A stretch of 64,000 nt of DNA from Bolinopsis microptera (lineage: Eukaryota > Ctenophora > Tentaculata > Lobata > Bolinopsidae). The notes beneath the pieces are model-generated. The model worked only from the letters and a program-made list of their open reading frames with translations, was not told where the DNA came from and did not search any database. A program made the translations under genes and the position numbers. Positions 43,872-54,579 of the stretch are shown piece after piece (position 1 is the first letter of the stretch; the number at the start of each line of letters is the position of its first letter). The DNA lies in NCBI RefSeq assembly GCF_026151205.1, contig NC_087080.1, forward strand, positions 1,063,812 to 1,127,811, read 5' to 3'.

Positions 43872-46800
43872 CTACGGATCAGATTTAAAGTGATCGGAAG
43901 GATAGGGATCAGAAAGAGAGGGATTAAAAGGAAAGAGATCGGAAAGAGAGGAATCGGAAGAAGAAAGATCGGATGAAGAAAGATCGGAAGGAGAAAGATC
44001 GGAAGGAGAAAGATCGGAAGGAGAGGGATTGGAAGGAGAGAGATCGGAAGGATAGATATCAGAAGGAGAAAGATCGGAAGGAGACGGATCCGAGGGAGAG
44101 GGATCGGTAGGAGAGGGATCAGAAGAAGAGAGATCGGAAGGAGAGATATCGGAAAGAGAGGGATCGGAAGAAGAAGGATCAGAAGAAGAGGGATCAGAGG
44201 GAGAAGGATCGGAAGTAGAAAGATCGGAAGTAGAAAGATCGGAAGGAGAAAGATCGGAGGGAGATGGATCAGAAGGAGAGGGATCGGAAGGAGAGGGATC
44301 GGAAGGAGAGGGATCGGAAGAAGAGGGATCGGTAGGAGAGGGATCAGAAGAAGAGGGATCGGAAGGAGAGATATCAGAAAGAGAGGGATCGGAAGTAGAA
44401 AGATCGGAAGGAGAAAGATCGGAGGGAGATGGATCAGAAGGAGAGAGATCAGAAGGAGAGGGATCAGAAGGAGAGGGATCGGAAGGAGAAGGATCCGAGG
44501 GAGAGGGATCGGAAGGAGAGGGTTCAGAAGGAGGGGTAGAAGGATCCAATGGATCAAGGGGAATGCAATCGATCGGATTGGGAAGAATTTCGGCAACTTT
44601 ATAAAACATTCTAGCTGGGTTAAATATAACCATACATTTGTTTAAAAAGGTGCTGTATATAAAAGGATTGATAACTGAGTTTATTGGAAGTATGACAATA
44701 GAAAAGAGGCTGTACTGCGCTGAAGCGTCAATAACACCGAAGTAGTGAAGACCACTCACAATCACGAATGGTATCCAGCAAACAAAGTTTGTACCGATGA
44801 TAGCAGCTATCTTTCTTTGTAATTTTTGGTTCCTCCTTCGGACCATTTTGGACGTTGGGGTCTTTCCCTTTGTCAGAATGCCGGAATCTTTAATTGTTTT
44901 GGCGTTTATAAAGATATACGAAATAGCAACTATGGCAAAACAAAGAATGTTAACGGATAAAATTGTCAAACTGAACCGTCTCTGAGGATCGTTCTGGTGA
45001 ACAAAATATTTGAAGAGACACACTCCATCGTTACCAAAAAAATCAACCCTTCCTACTTTTCCATCTAAATTGCCATAATCATTTGAAAACATAGTCATCA
45101 TAAGACTCAAGATAAGTGACCACTTCAATTGCTGCCTCTTTGCCCTGCCAAAGTATCGCTGTATCACATCAAAATGCCTATCCTTTCCAGCTTGTTCGAT
45201 AAATAGCTTCATGTCAGTATCGTAGGTCAATCCATTTACAAATAAGTCTTCGAAATATGGAAGCAAGGGTGCAAGAGCAATTAATGAGGTCACAATAATT
45301 ACAGGAAATATCATCACCACAAATTGAACGAGAATTTTTGTAAAGCTCATTCTCAATCCAGAATTTGATCCCACCATACTGTTTTGAATTCCAAAAACTC
45401 GACAGACACTGAGAATGGCTAACGATACAACAGAGATCTGACTTCCAATCGTGCTGATTACCCCCAAAGCTGAGCAATATTTACTGCTCAGCCATTTCAA
45501 CTGCCTTTCGCAGAAGTTTGCACCATACGTATAGTCAACAATTGCTAATGAAAATAGATACTGTCCGGTTAGGAAGTCTCCAATACTAATAACCATAATC
45601 ATTATCTTGTTTGCCAGCATTGTGCGCGATTTGCATTTCTTCAAATCCGCCCCATTTTCAATCATAACAACGATATTAAAAATGGTCGCAAGGAAACCAA
45701 TTCCAAAAGCGGCAATTTTTTGAGCTAATCCATTTATTACATTCTTACCACACTCTTCATTACACTCATCCGACCAATCTTCGCAGTTTGCGGTGCCGTC
45801 ACATTTTTGGGTGATTGGAATAAACGCACCACCACATTCGAAATGGTTTCCGCAGTTCAGTTCATCTGAACTATCCCCGCAATTGTCAACTAGGTCACAG
45901 ACTTTAGAATACTCCACACACAGATTGTTGGCGCAAGGAAAGTAATCATTGGTGTATTTTCCTGATTTTTTACTGACGAAAGTGAGGTGCTTGTTATTGA
46001 CCAATGTGTAGACTCTGTCCTTAAACTGGTCTTTGCAATCATTGTACTTAATTGAACTTGTGATAGGGCATTTAGTTGAATGCAGACACTTCCCAAGACA
46101 GCTCAAATAGAGGTAAACTTCTCCATACAGATGGTTACAATTATACAGCAAATCTGGATATATTACTTGCATCCTGCTGTAGACTCCATAGATAGTTTCA
46201 TTAAAAACGTTAAACTCATCAGATATGCAAGAACTTTGCTGGTGCTCAACGTCGTGCAGGCCTTTGACGCAATAAGAAATAATTTTAAAAGTCTCAGCCG
46301 TATTAACCGTTGTAGAGACTCTTGCTTTGCCTCTACTCATTTTGCATATGTTATTTTCATTTCCGCATGTCTCGAGGCCATCACATAGATCAGGCAGCTC
46401 AATGAATCCAACACTTTCGTATGAGTGGCATAAAAACACGTCTTGACAGTCTGGATTCTTTTTTGTGGCAAAACGTGTTGTTGCATGGAAACCACATGTA
46501 GGCCAATAAGTAGAATTTTCATCGAGGCCACCAAGACAGTCTTCAAGACCGTCTCCAAGCCATGATGAAGGAATACTTAAAGCCTCTTCGTGTCTGTAGT
46601 TCCTATAGCATCTTTCCTCAGTCATTGAGAGACACTCTGACATGTCTTCGTCACTGCCATCCCCGCAGTCCTCCACTCCATCACATAGCTGATGTTTGTG
46701 GCAGGTACACGTGATGCCCATATAAGGAGGTACAGTCAACTGACGCCTCGATACACTGCAGGTCCATCTTGTTCTCGCAGAGTCCTCTCCTCACTTCGCC

Positions 46801-47517
46801 ACACACCATCATCTTAGAGACAGTGCTAAAACCATACTCTGGGATATGGCACCTCACAGCTACTTTATTTAGGTCACTGCAGTTAGTTTGGTCTATGTAA
46901 TTTGAGCAATACGGCTTTACATAGAGCCCAGAACTAGAATCAATACTCCTGAAACCCGTACCTAGTGCTGAGTTTTTGTAGTGATAGATGAATGTGGCAC
47001 ACCTGGTGAAGTTGAATATGGGTCGGACAAAATTATCCATTGTTTTATAATCATAGCTAAAGCACGAGGGGAATGTTGCCTTAATCGCATCTTCGCACAG
47101 CGTTTCTTCACTTTTGAATGCTCCTAGATCCATACAATTAGGGATTCCGTTACAAATTATAGAGGGTTCCAGTCCTGACCATGACACAACCAATGATTCC
47201 GTCACAAATTCTCGTGGGTTCCATGTAATAGCGCTTGTGACACCAAAGTCCGTATTTGTAGCCGTTACATTCACTTTCATCTCACAGCCTTCCATTTCAC
47301 ATATATTGTTACAGATTGTAAGTGTGGAATTTTCTACTTGTTCCACCTCTGGACATCCTATCTTTCCCAGGTCGGGAATGTTAGAGCAACTGACCTGTCG
47401 AGAACATATTTCGCTAACAGATCGAGCTTCAATAGCTAGATCCAGATCACAAAGGAAGAATCCGCAAACAGAAATGTCATCTGAAACAACATTCCAATCA
47501 GGGGACGAACCGCAAAC
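43872..47517 (-). CDS. LDLa-repeat GPCR, main exon with Ser-Pro-Ser-Asp tail
   Basis: The exon begins at the acceptor ATATTTGCAG (phase 0). The first ~275 codons are an extracellular cysteine-rich region (CGFFLCDLD, CNNICEMEGCEM). The frame then shifts near 46730 and continues for 955 codons to the stop at 43872. That part has about five LDLa modules (QLCDGVEDCGDGSDE; VCDLVDNCGDSSDE; KCDGTANCEDWSDE). Seven helices follow: VINGLAQKIAAFGIGFLATI first, SLAILSVCRVFG in helix 3 instead of DRY, TNFVCWIPFVI in helix 6, NPFIYS in helix 7. The C-terminal ~220 residues are PSPSD pentapeptides. It is a class A, relaxin-receptor-like layout without leucine-rich repeats. The frameshift is a real mutation or a sequence error. 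Confidence 0.85.
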
Positions 47518-47550
47518 CTGCAAATATGAAATTGAATTATAGTTTTTATA

Positions 47551-48184
47551 CAGGGGGGGGCCAAAAGTCAGTACCCATACGTTGGCCTCAATAGCTCAAT
47601 CACTGAGTGCCAAATTGAAATACTTCTTCTTGGTATGACTTACTACCAGGTTCGAGGAATTTGTTAAATCGAAAAATATTTGCGTTCATTTTCTTCAAAT
47701 GAAGGTTTTTCGCATTTGTTAGATAGTTTGGATAGTCGGATCGAACCAAATTTTATTGAATGGTGTTTGGCCATTTGAATTACGTTTGTTCAGGTGATTG
47801 TGTTGAGGCTAGATCCGCATTACGGGAATCGTACAGAGAGCCCAATTACGGTGTCGTAATTGGGTAATCATTGAGTACCCAATCAATTTTGCTAACGAGA
47901 TAAACAAATTGCTGATTATATTCCGGATTAAATGATCTATTGCAATGTGTTACAATCGAGTCTCTAATAGCTAATATGTTCACAAACAGTGAACACCAGT
48001 ATAAGCAATTCAATGTTGATTGGGTGTGGCCCCCTAAAATCGAATTTTCAAATTTTGGTAACGGAATCCTTGAACAAGTAGGTACAGTATGTCATCTGCA
48101 AAGCAACAACTCTCAAATACAAAACACGGCGGTGGTATAAGACCCAACTTATGGGTACTGACTTTTGCCCCCCCCCCCCCCCTG
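47551..48184. mobile_element. TA-flanked MITE with G-rich inverted ends, in GPCR intron
   Basis: CAGGGGGGGGCCAAAAGTCA at the left and its inverse (TGACTTTTGCCCCC...CTG) at the right, with TA on both sides. ~634 bp, non-coding. The internal words GGCCTCAATAGCTCA and TTGGTATGACTTACTACC match the copy at 35462-36184. It lies between GPCR exons 2 and 3. Confidence 0.8.
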
Positions 48185-48285
48185 TATATAGAAAGAGACA
48201 TTTTTGAATACAGTTATGAGGAGACATTTTTGAATAAAGAGATGCATTTTCAAGTTCTGATAAGTGTAATGTAAGAATGTATAAT

Positions 48286-48605
48286 CTTACTATATATAAA
48301 CTTATAAAGCGAGACGATATATATGGAGGGTTCCGTACCATTTTACTGACACCACGGCATCAACTTTAACGCGACTTTCCGCAAAAACTGTAAAAGATAT
48401 ACAATTTAAACGTTTTTGACTGGGTCAAATGCTTTAATGGCCTCCAAATCAGCATGAAAAAATAAAAAATTGGCCAAGAAATAGGAGTTTTAGACCCCAA
48501 AATTTGGACCCCCAAGTGGTGTCAAAAACGCGAATTAAATAGGTAATAATTATTTTAGTCTCTTGAGTCTTGACACCATTTTAGGGTTATACGGGTTCCT
48601 GCTAG
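48286..48605 (-). mobile_element. Short interspersed element, copy 3 (inverted)
   Basis: CTTACTATATATAAACTTAT and AAAGCGAGACGATATATATG open it (that is, the 3' end of the family inverted) and GGTTCCTGCTAG closes it. A (GTATATAAT)n run follows on the 3' side, as beside copy 2. Confidence 0.85.
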
Positions 48606-48723
48606 TGTATATAATGTATAATGTATATAATGTATATAATGTATATAATGTATATAATGTATAATGTATATAATGTATAATGAGACATTATTTTACACAC
48701 GTAAGTTTACTTATCTGAGTTAC

Positions 48724-48914
48724 CTGGTAACCGAACGGGTCATTGCTACAGGTTGCATTGAACATATTCGACCTCGAGAAAGACAATTTTTCCACAATCC
48801 AGTACGTCTCATCCGAGTAGGGACACTTGTACACAGCAAATCCATCGTAAATCTTCGAGCAGGCAGTTTGTAGAAAACTATTTGTTTCCTTAATCTTGCA
48901 AGACTGATTGATTT
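48724..48914 (-). CDS. LDLa-GPCR exon 2
   Basis: 191 bp, phase 1 to phase 0, acceptor CCATTTTCAG, donor GTAACT. It encodes INQSCKIKETNSFLQTAC, SKIYDGFAVYKCPYSDETYW and SNMFNATCSNDPFGYQ. This is a small cysteine-rich extracellular segment. Both phases fit the signal exon (ends phase 1) and the main exon (starts phase 0). It was found by translating between the two mobile elements in this intron. Confidence 0.8.
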
Positions 48915-49129
48915 CTGAAAATGGAGAAACTTACCAACATTTCAGTTATTACTATTAGTGAATTGTGACGGCAAAAATTGGGGGGAAACGGAAAATTGCG
49001 TTATTTTTAAGTGAACCTCTCTATAATTGTCTATACACTATACAGTGTGTTTTCTATATGGTACAATTTGTGTTTCCCCCAATATGCCTGGTATATAGTA
49101 GATTTAAAGGTTTAACTCTAATTTTGTAC

Positions 49130-49205
49130 CTGAAGCAATGATAATCACAGTAGTAAGAATGATCGTATAGCCTCTGAACATGGTTACTTTGTTGTTGATA
49201 TCCAT
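49130..49205 (-). CDS. LDLa-GPCR exon 1: signal peptide
   Basis: 76 bp from the ATG at 49205 to the donor GTACAAAATT. It encodes MDINNKVTMFRGYTIILTTV and IIIAS, phase 1. It has a hydrophobic core and a small residue before the junction, as in secretory signals. The second Met (MFRGY) is conserved in the 40428 paralogue and could be the real start. Confidence 0.75.
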
Positions 49206-49399
49206 AAATCTGTTCAAAAATGTAATAAGAAATTAATTCGAATGACAATTCGTTGCACATATGCAACCACGTATGCAGATCGGCGAGATACGAAGGATTG
49301 ACATCATGAATCAAATGTTACATTGTGTTTGTCCTGACTGTTATTTATAAATATGGTATCAATTTATATTATTATAAATGAACCATGAACTGTCCGTCT

Positions 49400-49984
49400 T
49401 TAAGATTAACGATAGAAGGTCCCAAATTGACACACAGTGGCACAGGGTTAGAAAGGGAAAAGCGTGGGGTGCCCTACATAGACTGAAGGATGTCTGGAAA
49501 ATCCAAACTCTCAAAGAGCCTCAAGATTAAATTGTTCATAGCGGCTTGTGAATCAGTACTGCTCTACGGATCAGAAATCTGGACACTGACAAAAGCTCAA
49601 GAGAAAAGTTTGGACGGGACATGCACAAAAATGTTGCGTATGGTGCTGGGTATCTCATGGAAGGACAAGGTCAGCAATATAACTTTGTATGGTAGCCTAC
49701 CAAGGCTGTCAAACAAGTTACGAAGCAGGAGATTAAAAATGGCGGGACACTGCATCCGACATCCTGAGCTACTTGCCAGTGATTTAGTCTTATGGGAACC
49801 TACGCACGGTAGAGCACAGCAAGGCCGACCAAGACAAAGCTACTTGTCTATTGTCTATGTTACTGAAGGAAGTTGGGACAAACTCTAAAGAGGAACTGCG
49901 AACCCTGATGCGGGACAGGGATATATGGAGGGGGTTTTCTGGCGTAGATCGGACTTAACTCCGACATAGTAGTAGTAGTAGTAA
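49400..49984 (+). mobile_element. LINE 3' fragment ending in (AGT)n
   Basis: RKGKAWGALHRLKDVWKI, then a 132-codon frame with LLYGSEIWTLTKAQEK, MLRMVLGISWKDKVSN, LKMAGHCIRHPELLASD and WEPTHGRAQQGRPRQS. This is the characteristic C-terminal end of a non-LTR reverse-transcriptase protein. A frameshift near 49870 is followed by the usual ELRTLMRDRDIWRGF ending. An (AGT)n tail ends the element. Confidence 0.8.
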
Positions 49985-50342
49985 AAGTGGCTGAAATCCC
50001 AAATCAGAAGCCCACTTCTCTCTTAGACTTAGAGATCAGGAACTCTTTGGTGGCTTAAGATTAAAAACAGTTGCCTTGTATGTGAAGAATCGCTTTGATA
50101 AACCACAATGCGACGGCTACTCGGACTTTAATACTAATAAATACGGATAACCAAATACCAGTAGTTTTACACTGAAATCAAATATGGAATATTCTAGAAA
50201 TGCAATACTGATCAACCAACTTTAAAATGTTTTCTAAATACTGCACCAAACGCCATTATTACTCGTTTAAATTTCTTCGAAGTAGCGCGCGCCGCTTTCT
50301 TCTCGAAATGGCCCAAGGCAAGTGCAACGAAGTAGTGCGCGC

Positions 50343-50444
50343 TTGTATCACGTTGCGACCCCCACGGTCGTTTCACTTTATCGTTCTGACGATACAGGGG
50401 GAGCCGCGCACTTCGTGCGCGGCGGGTCATACAACGTATGACAA
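50343..50444. mobile_element. ~102 bp MITE (TTGTATCACG...), copy 1, 8 bp duplication
   Basis: Inverted ends TTGTATCACGTTG / TTGTCATACGTTG. GTGCGCGC on both sides is an exact 8 bp target duplication. The middle forms a second hairpin, CCGCGCACTTCGTGCGCGG. Non-coding. Confidence 0.85.
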
Positions 50445-50935
50445 GTGCGCGCTGGGCTAGTCCATTAAGTTTAAAAATGGACAACCAATCGGCCAATCCC
50501 GGTTTAATCCCGGTCTTATTCGGCCGGTCCCGGTCCCGGTTTTATATATTAGGACCGTCGATGGTCGACGAGTCCAACTCGGCGCGCGTCTTGGTAGGTT
50601 ACAAACCTACAAAGAAACGGTACTTAGCTTAGTGAAACAACAATGGGGGTCACGACGTGATACAAGTTTACTCCTTGGAGGACTAATTCGCCGCTTCTAT
50701 TCGACGCATCGCTTGTATAAGGTTTATAACCTACCAGCAGTGCAGTATAACCTATACCAGGACGCGCATCGAGTTGGACAATGATTTGATTTGAAATTTT
50801 TACAAAGTAGCAAGTATACAAATGTACAGTAAATCGAACAAACATATAAAATAGGCCGAAATCAGAAATGTATAAATGCTAAAAAGCGTGGGTCAGTGAA
50901 TAAGTACAAAGGACAATTCGCAGAACAGGAGGTTT

Positions 50936-51038
50936 TTGTCATACGTTGTATGACCCGCCGCGCACGAAGTGCGCGGCTCCCCCTGTATCGTCGAAGACAC
51001 TATAGTGAAGCGACAGTGGGGGTCACCACGTGATACAA
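50936..51038. mobile_element. ~103 bp MITE (TTGTATCACG...), copy 2, inverted
   Basis: TTGTCATACGTTG start, CCGCGCACGAAGTGCGCGG hairpin, GTGATACAA end. The flanks (GGAGGTTT and GAGTTTTT) match only partly, and the next MITE abuts eight bases away. Confidence 0.75.
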
Positions 51039-51045
51039 GAGTTTT

Positions 51046-51129
51046 TTACTGGGCGGCGCTCAGCCTGTCATTCCGCCGAATCTTTATTCTTTATGTTTAT
51101 GAACATAATAGCCTGGGGTCCCCAGGTAA
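51046..51129. mobile_element. MITE of the 30259 family, inverted copy
   Basis: TTACTGGG start and CCCAGGTAA end; AGCCTGTCATTCCGCC and GAACATAATAGCCTGGGG match the 81 bp element in the oxidase satellite. The flanking octamers (AGAGTTTT and AAGTTTTT) are an imperfect duplication. Confidence 0.75.
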
Positions 51130-51307
51130 AAGTTTTTTGGCCGCCCAAAGTCTCAATAACATCACTTCCACCTTATTACGAATGATGATTAATAAATCTA
51201 CACTCGACTGTCATTTGATTTTTTAACACGTCCTCTAGGTGGCTCTGAATGACTATTCCGGCTCTGAATGACTATTCAGTATTATCAAATATCAATAGAT
51301 GGCCATC

Positions 51308-51643
51308 TACTTATTAGGACGTCCGCCAAAATCGCAAATTTTCAGACCACCCCTCCCTCGCGCGGACGTCCGGATTTCCTATTACTTTTATTAAAAAGTA
51401 TTTGAAAAAATATAAGAGTACAAAAGTATAAGTATAAAAACCCAATCAAATTCATAGTTAATAAAATTCAAAGAGTTGAAATAAAATTCATAAAGTTAAA
51501 ATAAATGGGACTTTTTCGTTAATTCTACCAAATTTCCGGACGTTCGGATTTTCAGAAACCACCCCTTCCCCCTGTCCGGAGTTGTCCGAAATTCCAAAAC
51601 CACCCCCTCCCTATTTGCCGGACGTCTTAAGTAGGGGGTGCAC
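51308..51643. mobile_element. Putative ~335 bp MITE, CTACTTA ends
   Basis: CTACTTATTAGGACGTCCGC at the left pairs with the inverse CTACTTAAGACGTCCGGC at the right. CACCCC(T)TCC words lie inside each end. Non-coding. Confidence 0.6.
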
Positions 51644-52298
51644 CATAAAAATAAATTTGCTCGGATTTTAAAAATTTTTGTACCATTGTTTTCTAGAGAC
51701 TGTGAGAATTTTCACAATACCAAATTTGTCATACCTTTTTGGAAAGATCAGTGAGTTTCGCCTAGGTGCCATATTTGATGGTGCGCGGCTTTTGGAGCAA
51801 AATTAGCTGTAAAAGTCGCGTAATTTGACCAAATTTGACCAAATTCGTTTATTTTTGTCGTATTATTTGGATATATCTTCAGTTCCTTGAATGAGATCAT
51901 TCTGAAAATTGGCGACGACCTTCCAATAGGGCTTTCACAACTGTCCGAAAAATTTGGTGGATATCGGAGTTGATATAGTGATCAAAATACGCTGCTTTTA
52001 GCTGTAACATAATGTCTGATGGTTGGATATGCTTTAAACTTTTCGGACACCTTCCTTGTAAGTCTATGAGTAAGCTTACCAATTTTTGTTGCAATCGGAG
52101 GTCGGGAAGGATACTTAATATCTATTTGTTTGAAGAAAATTGTGCTGGCCGAAATTAGCGCTAAAAAACCATCCTACAGTCGGCACGCGCGGCTCACTGT
52201 CGATGGCGCACTACCTATCTTAAGAAGATTGTAGGTTTAAAACCTACCAGGACGCGCGCCGAGTTGGACTCGTCGACGGTCCAATATATGGAACAAAT

Positions 52299-53033
52299 AT
52301 TTTACGAGTATCACCCGTTAAAGTTAGTAACGCATTTCGCCGATCTAACTACGGAGAAGCATAATTGATTGGAGGACTTCGCTGCTTCGACGCGCAAACT
52401 CGATCAAAACTATGAACTAGCATTCTTGCTTCGCATCGAGATGGTTGCAGAGCAACGATCTGGAAGGGTTGACATCGTCAATAGACATAATTGAGTGCGA
52501 GGCCCAGTAACGAATCTCGCTACAATGACACAATAGCTATGTGTAAAACTGATTGCGGATTAGGGTAAAAAAGTTCAAAACATTGATTACGTAATATATG
52601 AACAACCCCTCACTATATACCGTAACATTCTTTACTAAAGCATACCAGTAACAATATGGCTGCGCACTTGCGCGTCGGGCCCACTACGTGAGACAGCATA
52701 AGTGTCAACAAAAAATATGATGCTAAATCTCTATGGAAAGACCAGATGCAGAGTTCTACGAAATGACGCACGACGCGTGAGTCTGTTAATATAAATATAA
52801 AAATGTGAGTACTGAGTCCATTAGTGTAACAAAAAGTTCTATTGTGTCAAAAGTTCTATTGTGTATAAAAAGTTCTATAGTGTCGAAAAAGTTCTATTTT
52901 TATCAGTTTGTAGATTATATATTCGCATATATCCAAGCTACCCACAAGCACAACGTGATACCATTAACAATGCAGTGTGTACAACACCAACCAATTGCAA
53001 AGATGCGAAAACATTTATTATTATTATTACATC
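52299..53033 (+). other. No gene seen; short AGTTCTAT direct repeats
   Basis: At 52838-52900 four spaced copies of AAAAGTTCTATTGTGT-like words. The rest is unique, with no coding support. Confidence 0.4.
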
Positions 53034-53260
53034 GAGATGGCAGGGCCTACTCTCATGCTGTCTATAATAGATGATGATTAACTCTGAATAAGTGCTGTAT
53101 ATGAGTGATGATTTCGCTCTGAAAATCATGGATAGTAGCTCAATAGGTACTAGGTAGAGCAAGGCCGCGATATGTGAAGGTTCTGGGATCATTCCCCAGT
53201 TTTTCACAGTTAATCATCATCCATAGACAGCATGAGAGTAGGCCCTGCCATCTCAATACT
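53034..53260. mobile_element. Element with ~48 bp inverted ends around a tRNA-like core
   Basis: GAGATGGCAGGGCCTACTCT and ATGCTGTCTAT at the left pair with the inverse at 53210-53256 (ATAGACAGCATGAGAGTAGG). The ~125 bp between holds an A-box-like TAGCTCAATAGG and a B-box-like GGTTCTGGGATCATTCC. Confidence 0.65.
53131..53203 (+). repeat. tRNA-like segment
   Basis: TAGCTCAATAGGTA and TAGAGC with a diverged B-box (GGTTCTGGGATCATTCC, two extra bases). A tRNA-derived SINE head is more likely than a functional tRNA. Confidence 0.4.
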
Positions 53261-53828
53261 ACTAGCTGTTTTGTAGTACATGCCCTGCTTCTCCTTTGCA
53301 ATTCACCTCATATTTATTACTACAGTATCTGCCAAAACCAACATGGCCCATGTAGGAAAGGGCATTGACGTTGTTTCACACTTGGCCCTGCATCCCAGGC
53401 TGACGGTCGGCCTCCACTCTGTAAGAATTACCTTTAGTGAAGGCCGATGGTCAATAAATAGCGATGTTAGAGCCTGGTGTGAACAAATCCTGACCTCCTT
53501 TTACACCATTGGAGTCGACTCTCGCAAATGCGAGAGGAAAGATCCCGAGGAAGGCACCATTAGTTTTGGTAGGTTGCATATTTAAAAATTTAAACAAATA
53601 TATATATATAACAATGGACAAAGCAAAGCATTGCTCAACCTTTTAAAATAACTTATTTCACAGCTTTATGTATTATATAAAGAAAGAGCGTTTTTTAAAT
53701 GGATGCAAAAATAAAATGACTGCTTGCTTGAGAGTTGGGACGCCATGAGATTCGACTATGGCATTGTAATGGACTCAATATTTACTTTTGAAAGGGAAGA
53801 CCCACACAACCGGGACAGTGAGAAGCTC
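53261..53828 (+). other. No gene seen
   Basis: One 101-codon frame lies at 53280 (GKGIDVVSHLALHPRLTV), with no family resemblance that I recognise and no splice context; it is left uncalled. Confidence 0.3.
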
Positions 53829-53935
53829 TTGTATCACGTTGCGACCCCCACGGTCGTTTCCATGACTCAGTCGTTTCACTATGGTGAAGGGGGAGCCGCG
53901 CACTCGTGCGCGGCGGGTCATACAACGTATGACAA
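53829..53935. mobile_element. ~107 bp MITE (TTGTATCACG...), copy 3, 8 bp duplication
   Basis: TTGTATCACGTTG to GTATGACAA, with AGAAGCTC exactly duplicated at 53821-53828 and 53936-53943. The inner hairpin is CCGCGCACTCGTGCGCGG. Confidence 0.85.
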
Positions 53936-54269
53936 AGAAGCTCCACAACTTTAACAATTGGATTGCTGCGACCATGACTCAGCCTCAAGCTAAATTGAAA
54001 GTGCTTTAATTCTAACAGTCCACATTTTTACATTTTTAACCGGTAACGTCCACTTAATAAAGTAAACAAGACTTTTAAAATCATTCAAAGCAATAATTTA
54101 CGCCGATTCCATGTAAACAATTAATACTCACAATGAGGAGGTAAAAATATTAATTTTGAAGATAACAACACTTTTACCACAAATAAATGACGTGTAGCAC
54201 GGCTAAAAAAGCCGAGCTCAAATGTTTGGAACACTTGCACGCCCAACAACACGATATCGTTTACACATT

Positions 54270-54400
54270 AGATTAGTTAGCCAGGGGGCCGGAGGGGGGA
54301 GGGGGGTATTAGATTAGTTAGCCAGGGGGCCGGAGGGGGGGTATTAGATTAGTTAGCTAGGGGGTTTACATATTAGGTTAGCTATGAAGTGGTCAGTGGC
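54270..54400 (+). repeat. G-rich short tandem, ATTAGATTAGTTAGC units
   Basis: Three copies of ATTAGATTAGTTAGCCAGGG followed by GGCCGGAGGGGG runs of different length. Confidence 0.8.
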
Positions 54401-54579
54401 CGGAGGGTTGTTTAGCAATATAGGTAATTTACACATAACTTATGCCATGTAATGGTTATGCTAATAACTATCTTTACTGCCTAATAACTCGCGAAGGAGA
54501 GGTTTAAATGGCAGATACGTGGCTTACGTAACCATGGTAACATGTAAACGATTCCATAACAACTAAAAGAGCACCGTTA

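Larger units (their letters stand above)
50545..52298. repeat. Large inverted repeat pair (~1.75 kb span)
   Basis: GACGAGTCCAACTCGGCGCG and the following GTAGGTT(A/T)(C/A)AAACCTAC near 50546-50606 reappear inverted at 52225-52296. A third, related piece is at 50690-50775. The span contains two MITEs and a third inverted-repeat element, so the pair may be the ends of an older composite element. Confidence 0.55.

Noticed and set aside
43754-44596. 280-codon minus-strand frame rich in LLPIPLL
   Set aside because: Alternate frame of the PSPSD tail of the main GPCR.
50227-50632. Frames of 64-94 codons at 50.2-50.6 kb
   Set aside because: They run through the MITE at 50343 and the inverted repeat at 50545, and show no recognisable protein.
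52805-53207. Overlapping 68-89 codon frames near 52.8-53.2 kb
   Set aside because: They are partly made of AAAGTTCTAT repeats and an inverted-repeat element; no domain was recognised.
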